From Promethearchaeota archaeon (GTDB lineage: Archaea; Asgardarchaeota; Lokiarchaeia; Sigyniarchaeales; SOKP01): a DNA stretch of 6,794 bases. Shown here piece after piece: positions 5,470-6,794 of the stretch. Position 1 is the first letter of the stretch. Each line of letters begins with the position of its first letter. The stretch covers positions 1 to 6,794 of the forward strand of contig JAEORV010000084.1 in NCBI GenBank assembly GCA_016840695.1. Reading direction: 5' to 3'. A program made the translations under genes and the position numbers. The notes beneath the pieces are model-generated. The model searched no databases and was not told the origin of the DNA. It saw only the letters and a list, made by a program, of their open reading frames with translations.

Positions 5470-6794
5470 ATGACAGATAGATCGTACGACTTCGAACGAT
5501 TCGATTCGCTTTTTTATCCTAAACATATAGCGTTTATAGGTGCTTCCGAGAATTCAGCGCTGGGATCGATGCTCTTTCTTCCCGCTTTTAAAGATTCTCT
5601 ATGGGAGGATACATTCTATCCGGTAAATCCTAAGCGCGAAAAAGTTTTGCACTGGAAGAGCTATTCATCAGTATTAGACATCCCATATCCTGTTGACACG
5701 GCGTATGTGTCTTTAAAAACAAAATTTATCCCTCAAGTAATGAGAGAATGTGTGGAAAAAAAAGTAAGATGGGTAATTATCTTTGCCTCCGGATTTTCTG
5801 AAACGGGTAATCCCGAAGGAAAGAAGCTCGAGCAGGAAGTATGTGAAATAATAAAGGATACTGAAACGAGAGTAGTGGGACCTAATTGTTTAGGGCCTTT
5901 TAACGGTTCAACTGGCATGACATTCGCTTTTAATGCAGTGAAAGGTCTTGAAGGATCAATTTCTTTTATGTCTCAATCGGGAGGCCATTTGAATCAATTA
6001 TTAGATGTCGGTTATAAAAGAGATATTAGATTTAGGTACGGAATATCGTTTGGAAATCAAATAGATATCAATTGCTTGGAAATGATGAGGCATTATTATT
6101 ACGATCCAAAAACAGAAATAATTGTTGCGTATTTAGAATCGTTTGGTTCCGCTAATGGTCATGAAGTTTTCTTGGAGCTAAAGAAAATCGCTAAGGAGAA
6201 ACCTGTGATTATTTGGAAGGGCGGACACACTGAGGACGGTTCGCGAGCAGCATTTTCTCATACAGGGGCAATAGCTTCCAATGCCCGATTGTGGGAATCG
6301 TTATCCAAGCAAACTGGGGCAATAATAACTAAAGACAACGAGGAATGGTGGAACACCATGAAAACTTTCGAACTTTTATATCCCAGATACATGCCAAACG
6401 GGAGGAATGTAGGTATTATAACTCCTGGGGGAGGCTCTTCTGTCAATATGACTGATTTGTTTGCTTCACACGATCTTCGCGTGCCTACTCTCACTCAAGA
6501 ATCTCAAGAAGAGATTTCCCGGATTTTACCGGATGTAAATGTGATTGTTGAAAATCCCATTGACTTAGGGGCTTCAGGATTTGTACTAGATATGTTTCTA
6601 GAATGCGTGAAAGTAGTCGTTGAAGACCCTAATATCGATATCATTGTTATTCCCTTGTGGTCCAATCATATATACCACTATGTATTTAAACGAATGACCG
6701 AGATTCAGAAGAGCACGTCCAAACCCTTTGTTTTTTGCTTACCGTCGATGGCTGATGATGAGGTCCTATCGACTAAATTCGCAAAATGTAAGAA
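5470..6794 (+). CDS. NDP(ADP)-forming acyl-CoA synthetase, alpha region, 3' partial
   Basis: The frame is open for 441 codons from ATG 5470 to the window end; an in-frame TAA at 5455-5457 leaves no earlier start. ADP-forming acetyl/acyl-CoA synthetases convert acyl-CoA, ADP and phosphate to the free acid, CoA and ATP through a phosphohistidine. The CoA-binding Rossmann domain comes first (FIGASENSALG at 22-32, GPNCLG at 137-142, MSQSGG at 167-172). The second domain has E223 in AYLES and H264 in FSHTGAIAS. These fit the known glutamate and phosphohistidine of ACD alpha subunits (E218/H257 numbering in a Korarchaeum enzyme, from memory) and the GHAGA histidine of succinyl-CoA synthetase. A third domain begins with ITPGGGSSVNMTD (317-329) and ENPIDLG (361-367). 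SQSGG departs from the common SQSGA. Whether the gene ends as a separate alpha subunit (about 460 residues) or runs into an ATP-grasp beta part (about 700) lies outside the window. Beside cdhE, acetyl-CoA is a likely but unproven substrate. Confidence 0.92.
   Translation, partial: MTDRSYDFERFDSLFYPKHIAFIGASENSALGSMLFLPAFKDSLWEDTFYPVNPKREKVLHWKSYSSVLDIPYPVDTAYVSLKTKFIPQVMRECVEKKVRWVIIFASGFSETGNPEGKKLEQEVCEIIKDTETRVVGPNCLGPFNGSTGMTFAFNAVKGLEGSISFMSQSGGHLNQLLDVGYKRDIRFRYGISFGNQIDINCLEMMRHYYYDPKTEIIVAYLESFGSANGHEVFLELKKIAKEKPVIIWKGGHTEDGSRAAFSHTGAIASNARLWESLSKQTGAIITKDNEEWWNTMKTFELLYPRYMPNGRNVGIITPGGGSSVNMTDLFASHDLRVPTLTQESQEEISRILPDVNVIVENPIDLGASGFVLDMFLECVKVVVEDPNIDIIVIPLWSNHIYHYVFKRMTEIQKSTSKPFVFCLPSMADDEVLSTKFAKCK

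Noticed and set aside
6258..6494. 78-codon open frame on the - strand inside the synthetase gene
   Set aside because: It is opposite the phosphohistidine region of a clear synthetase gene; shadow frame.
1..6794. Mobile elements, CRISPR arrays, direct repeats or phage genes
   Set aside because: No transposase, integrase, repeat-spacer pattern or terminal repeat was seen; all long frames belong to metabolic families or their carriers.

Overview
The window is AT-rich and gene-dense. It reads as a piece of a strictly anaerobic prokaryote's genome, most likely archaeal. The main pointers are a CdhE-type corrinoid/iron-sulfur subunit of acetyl-CoA decarbonylase/synthase, an NDP(ADP)-forming acyl-CoA synthetase, a 2-hydroxyacyl-CoA dehydratase/benzoyl-CoA reductase-type iron-sulfur subunit, poor Shine-Dalgarno signals, TATA-like boxes close to start codons (possible leaderless messages), and T-rich ends after genes. 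An Asgard archaeon (Loki-like) or another uncultured anaerobic archaeal lineage would fit. Anaerobic bacteria such as Chloroflexota share several of these families, so the lineage is inference only.

Left half (3-3693, + strand): a tight four-gene set. In order: an SCP2-like small protein whose 5' end lies outside the window, a HgdB/BcrB-type dehydratase/reductase subunit that overlaps it by a few codons, a second SCP2-like protein starting 36 nt further on, and an FAD-dependent oxidoreductase of the vanillyl-alcohol oxidase/p-cresol methylhydroxylase (VAO/PCMH) superfamily 12 nt later behind a clear GAGGA ribosome binding site. The most economical reading is a cotranscribed module for anaerobic breakdown or transformation of a hydrophobic or aromatic acid or its CoA ester. 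The SCP2-like proteins would bind the lipid-like substrate, the Fe-S protein would do radical CoA-ester chemistry, and the flavoprotein would do an oxidation. The substrate cannot be read from the sequence.

Middle (3694-3861): a convergent intergenic spacer with a small GAAA-loop hairpin plus T-tract for the + strand and a long T-rich stretch for the - strand.

Right half: cdhE on the - strand (3862-5304) and, divergently, the alpha part of an ADP-forming acyl-CoA synthetase (5470 to the window end, + strand, 3' partial), separated by about 165 bp holding both candidate promoters. CdhE belongs to the Wood-Ljungdahl pathway (methyl group carrier to acetyl-CoA). The synthetase can turn acetyl-CoA or another acyl-CoA into the free acid plus ATP. 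Together they suggest acetyl-CoA-centred energy metabolism. No other cdh subunit gene is visible beside cdhE.

No tRNA, rRNA, CRISPR array, insertion sequence or phage gene was seen.
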